Shown here one piece after another: positions 59,936-64,000 of a DNA stretch of 64,000 bases. The stretch's first letter is position 1; every line of letters begins with the position of its first letter. The notes under the pieces were generated by a model. The model was not told the origin of the DNA. It ran no database searches and saw only the letters and a list, made by a program, of their open reading frames with translations. Source of the DNA: Mermis nigrescens (taxonomy: Eukaryota > Nematoda > Enoplea > Mermithida > Mermithidae); the NCBI GenBank assembly GCA_036768485.1, contig JAVLUZ010000577.1, positions 248,001 through 312,000 of the forward strand, read 5' to 3'. Made by a program: the position numbers and the translations under genes.

Positions 59936-61387
59936 AAAACGTCACAATTTTATATCAAAACTTTTAAAATTTTCGGCGTTTCGCGCTGGTTTTTTTCTCC
60001 AATCTTCCCACGTTAATTATTTAAGTCTTATTTTCACAAAATGATTGTCGAATGAAATTTTCGCTTCAAATGCTAATCCGTTATTCATTGGTACGATTTG
60101 TTTCTATCAAATAAGCTTCACAAATAGCAGCTTTTTGACCAGTATACAAGCGATTAATTCACGCAGTATAAACTGAGCAAACTTTGCAGTAGGAATAATT
60201 ATTGGCTCTAATCTCAAAATGATCCTAGGCACTGCTTTGGGAGTATTTTGGCATGTACATATAGATAGGCATACTCACGGGGGACACCCGTCTAAGCCCA
60301 AAAATAATTTTGGAAAGGTAAGATGATGCATGGAAAATAATGAAAATTGGCATCTTTTTATCGAAAAACCTCAAAATTTTCGGCGCTTCGCGCCGTAGAT
60401 TTTTATTTTCTATAATCTGGAAACAAACGTCATTTTTCATAGCCTATTGAGAGAAAATAAAACTATTTTTGAAAGTTGGAATTTTATGAGTCTAATAAAT
60501 AGAGCATGTCTGGAAGCGTACTTTATTTTGTGTACCACCGAACATATCCCGAAATATATGGTCACTAATTTAATGGATCGTCCTGCGCCCCCACCTTTAC
60601 AGAAATTCTGCGTTCGCCCATGTACTTATATGCTTTAACGAATTAATTAAATTAAGGCAGCTAGTAAAAACTTAAACAATTGCCTGAAAAATATAATTTC
60701 ATTAACAATATATGTAAAATATATCAATGAATGAGAAAGACGCTTGATGCGAGACGCGAACGATAAAAGATAGATTTTTTAATCTTAGCGCAGAGTATCT
60801 AAGTTAAAGTGGGACGCACAGCTCAAGCGAGATATGCAACTTATTTTCCATGAGTTTTGCAATTTTATACCTTATTCGTCTCTACAAAACCTAAAGGCTT
60901 TGTTTCAGAAGATGAGAATGACAAAATTGTTTTGCGCTTTGGAGATTCAATCCTCTGATTTCTGAAGTATTTTTCATCAAAAAACCTCAAATTCAAATTA
61001 AAAACGCTGAAGATATGAAAAAATTTTGCAGCGCTATGCGCTTTATTGACAAATTATTGTTTTTGTATTGTCACATACACAGAAATTGCTTAATTGCACT
61101 ACTGAAAGTCGTAAAGAAATTAGGCATCTAATACAAATAGAAGACACCATAGTTGCACAGGACGGATGGTTTGCGGGGTCAGTTTAGCCTGGGGTCAGAT
61201 GGGAATGAAAGACCTAAACTTCTAGGCTTTTCCCACCTTCTATGGTCTCAAAATGTGGAGTAAACAGACTAGAGCACGAAAAATACATTTTCACTGCTCA
61301 AGAATATATTTTTGCCCTATTTTGGGCTTCTTGTCCTCATGAAATTTTATGTTTTCTTTCAATGATGGGCAACAAAAGACCATGCAA
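59936..61387. other. Interior of the CCCGAAC element, mostly unassigned
   Basis: Hairpin variants at about 59973 and 61032, and an exact GGCGCTTCGCGCC at 60382. No coding region supported. Confidence 0.4.
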
Positions 61388-61632
61388 GCATAGGTTGGCG
61401 GCACCAAAGTTCTGGGGGGTGCAAGATTTTTCCAAATGTCAAAAAATGGCCTTAAATATGGTGGTATGGCGAAAAAACACCATTTTTCAATGTTTCTCAT
61501 CGGGCACTATCCATTGGCATCAAAAAATTGCGAAAAAACAAAAAAATCAAAAATTGAATTCTGAGGGAAGGGTCTTTTGCTTTCTGGGGGTGATACCCCC
61601 CAAACCCCCTCCCCCCACGCCCAGGTATGCAT
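61388..61632 (+). repeat. GGTGGGC(G/A)GCACC family, best-preserved copy
   Basis: CATAGGTTGGCGGCACCAAA to CCCCCCACGCCCAGGTATG; all family boxes in order. Confidence 0.9.
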
Positions 61633-61780
61633 GCAAGTCCCCATATGTACACCTATTAGGCGCTGAACAACTGTGTAAAATTAATATCGACATCCTAACA
61701 TGAAGGTGCACTAAAACCAAAGGAATAGTCTATTACATATATTGGTTAATTTACGTTTATATTTAATGAACTACCCGAAC

Positions 61781-62521
61781 CAGTGTTTTTTTGTACAAGG
61801 TCCGTTTGTACATGTACAAAGATGGTCCCCAAAAGTCTTTGTACATTTTGTGCATGCAAATTTTTGTGTACTATAATACAGTACAGTAGCGATTTTAGTG
61901 TGGTAAAACAGGGTTTTCGATCTTTGGTAGTGTATTTCAGCTCATTTCTGGGTTTCTGACGCCAAAAATTACTAAAAATTATCTGAAAACGGCGCGAAGC
62001 GCCGAAAAATGTTGACATTTTGCCATTCTAAATGCGAATTCTGCCATTTTAAAGATATATAGGACGAATAATTTATCAGTTCGGCGCGAAGGGCCGAAAA
62101 TTTTGGGAATTTTACACCTTTTTACAGTTTTTGTCTTCCTAAAAATCTTTGTACATTTTGTACACACAAAATTTTTGGGTACTATAATATGGTACAGCAG
62201 CGATTTTAGTGTGGTAAAGACAGAGTTCTTCGACTTTTCGTAGTGTGTTTTTGCTAATTTTCGGGTCTCAAAGGACAAAAATCACTAAGAATCGTCTTAA
62301 AGCGCCGAAAAATTTGACATTTTTACTTTTGAAATGCAATTTGAGCCATTATAAAGATATATAGAACACACAATTACTCATTTCGGCGCGCGCCGAAATT
62401 TTTTCGAATTTTAGACCTTTTTTGCAATTTTTTTCTTCCCGAAAATCTTTGTACATGTACAAAGACGGTCCCGAAAAGTCTTTGTACATCGGGAAAAATA
62501 TTTGTTGAGTACAAAAAAATG
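61781..62521 (-). mobile_element. TGTACAAAG-family element, two-unit form, perfect TSD
   Basis: 741 bp; perfect 8-bp TSD ACCCGAAC (61773-61780, 62522-62529). Left CAGTGTTTTTTTGTACAAGG. Unit junction at about 62130-62170. Hairpins at 61991 and variants at about 62083, 62300 and 62386. Confidence 0.92.
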
Positions 62522-62605
62522 ACCCGAACCCGATCGGGTATTGATTTGGATACCCGAACCCGGACCCGAATAATTGAATTTAACTACCCGATCCCGAACC
62601 TGAAT

Positions 62606-62974
62606 AAACGTAAATGAAAATTATTATGTATCTCCTATGTTAACACATTGGTCCGTTTTACATTTTTGTGTTATAAAATCGAGGGCAGTAAACGAGTAAG
62701 AAATATGTCTTATTTTAAGATATGATTCCGGTTCTAAAAAATTCATTGAAATTCCCGCTCGACACTTTTCGGCTAACACGGATGGTTTCACTGTAGCTGA
62801 CGAATTTTGGCACAAAAAGAAGCAACTGTATTCAAAGTCTTCGACGATGACCTGCTGACAAAGTCTTCTTTTTTAATCGTCATTTTGCGTAGAAATCGTA
62901 GAATTATTCCGTGCTTTGGATGTCTTCATTTGCTTGGAGTAGAATCTGCTGACTAATGAATGATTTGGGGGATT
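62606..62974. other. Unassigned stretch
   Basis: No gene or repeat family recognised. Confidence 0.4.
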
Positions 62975-63830
62975 TTCACCATACGTGGGCAGCACCAAAA
63001 TTCTGGGGGTGCAAGATTTTTCAAAGGTCAAAAAATGGCCTTAAAAATGGTGATACGGCGAAAAACACAATTTTTCAACGTTTATTATCCAGCGCCGTCC
63101 ATTGGCATCAAAAAATTGCGAAAAAAACATAAAAAAAGTTCCAAAAAATGAATTCTGTGGGGGTATTTTGGTCGTTTGGAGGGGGGGGTGTTTTGGTTTC
63201 TCGGAGGGGTGCATACCATACGTGGGCAGCAAGCAAATTCTGTGGGTGCAAGATTTTTCAAAGGTCTAAAAATGGTCTTAACAATGGTGGTATGGCGAAA
63301 AGCACCATTTTTCGACGTTTCTCATCGAGTACTAACCATAGGTGGGCAGCACCAAAATTCTGGGGGGAGAAAAAAATTTCTGGGGGGAATTTTAAAGGTC
63401 AAAAATGGCCTTAAAAATGGTGGTATGGCGAAAAAAACACCATTTTTCGACGTTTCTCATCAAGCTCTATCCAATGGCATCAAAAAATTGCTAAAAAAGC
63501 AAAAAAATTTTTTTTCTGGGGGTATTTTGATTTATGGGGGGTATTTCAACTTCTGGGGGGTGCATACCCCCCAAACCCCCCATGCCCATGTGTGGTACTA
63601 ACTATCCGTTGGCATCAAAAAATTGCGGAAAAAAACGAAAAAATTTCAAAAACTGAATTCTGGGGGGTATTTTGGTTTCTCGGGGGGCTGCATATCCGCC
63701 CAAACCCTCTCCTTACGCCCAGGTGTGGTGCATACCCCCCAAAGCCCCCTACCCCCAAGCTCAGGTGTCGGGGGCGCATACCCCCCAAGCCCCCTACCTC
63801 CATGCCCAGGTGTGATTTTCACTCCTCTCA
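62975..63830 (+). repeat. Cluster of GGTGGGC(G/A)GCACC family copies
   Basis: Heads at about 62982, 63221 and 63338 (the last two nested or truncated), with further CCCC-rich tails at 63560, 63700, 63740 and 63790. The tail part alone is repeated several times. Confidence 0.85.
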
Positions 63831-64000
63831 ACAGGTTTTCACCCCACCCCTCTCAACAACTCTTTCACCCCAGCAGAATCAACAAGTTTTGAAAAATGAG
63901 CTGTAAATTGGACTAATTTTTCGTCATTTTGACTATTTTTTCCAACTTTTACTCCTCATGCCTGTGCATGTTTGCTGACCGTCATACATGATCTTGGGGG

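Larger units (their letters stand above)
58935..62605. mobile_element. Element with CCCGAAC words at both ends, two nested insertions
   Basis: Left end about 58935-59020 and right end about 62522-62605 consist of ACCCGAACCCGAAT words in the same sense; more words at 59825-59935 mark the left inner side. Insertions at 59015-59820 and 61781-62521 interrupt it. Exact termini not resolved. Also contains a G-rich repeat at 61388-61632. Confidence 0.55.

Noticed and set aside
62975..63830. ORFs of 60-140 codons in the right-end G-rich cluster
   Set aside because: Each follows repeat copies in shifting frames, with Gly/Pro runs from G- and C-tracts.

Overview
The window is animal (metazoan) nuclear DNA, AT-rich and gene-poor, with no bacterial organisation. 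One host gene is readable: a CAMSAP/Patronin microtubule minus-end-binding protein on the + strand. I reconstructed it by hand as 21 exons from an ATG at 17215 to a stop ending at 57214 (2880 nt of CDS, about 959 aa over 40.0 kb). All splice phases agree. The domain order is the family's: split N-terminal CH-type domain (exons 1-7), coiled-coil segments (exons 12, 13, 16-17) and C-terminal CKK domain (exons 19-21). CAMSAP with CKK is animal-specific. I cannot name the species; the repeats suggest an invertebrate.

Almost everything else is mobile DNA. Region 1-4.4 kb: a nested stack of DNA transposons walled by CCTCGG words. 5.2-8.5 kb: a decayed non-LTR retrotransposon (minus strand) with APE endonuclease and reverse transcriptase. 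8.5-10 kb: a ~195-bp tandem array flanked by direct repeats. 10-12 kb: 20-bp tandem repeats and an inverted-repeat element. 12-14.3 kb: further LINE pieces on both strands and a 573-bp foldback. 14.3-17.2 kb: repeat remnants and the gene's 5' flank. 17.2-57.2 kb: the CAMSAP gene, whose introns carry hAT-like elements with 8-bp target duplications, TA-flanked MITEs, a Penelope-like fragment with a GIY-YIG domain, and several families of short G-rich repeats. 57.2-64 kb: a pogo/Tigger-like MITE directly after the stop codon, a transposon with CCCGAAC ends holding two nested insertions, and a cluster of G-rich repeats.

The most striking unexplained signal is a 13-nt perfect hairpin, GGCGC-TTC-GCGCC, usually extended by flanking TTTT/AAAA. 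It occurs dozens of times (exact or near-exact, both orientations) inside at least four otherwise dissimilar repeat families. A second pattern is a set of hAT-like elements with RGGGATGTNCC-type or related ends, each followed by its own GC-rich six-base word repeated at both ends.

All gene and splice calls come from reading the sequence and from remembered family features; no alignment or transcript data were available.
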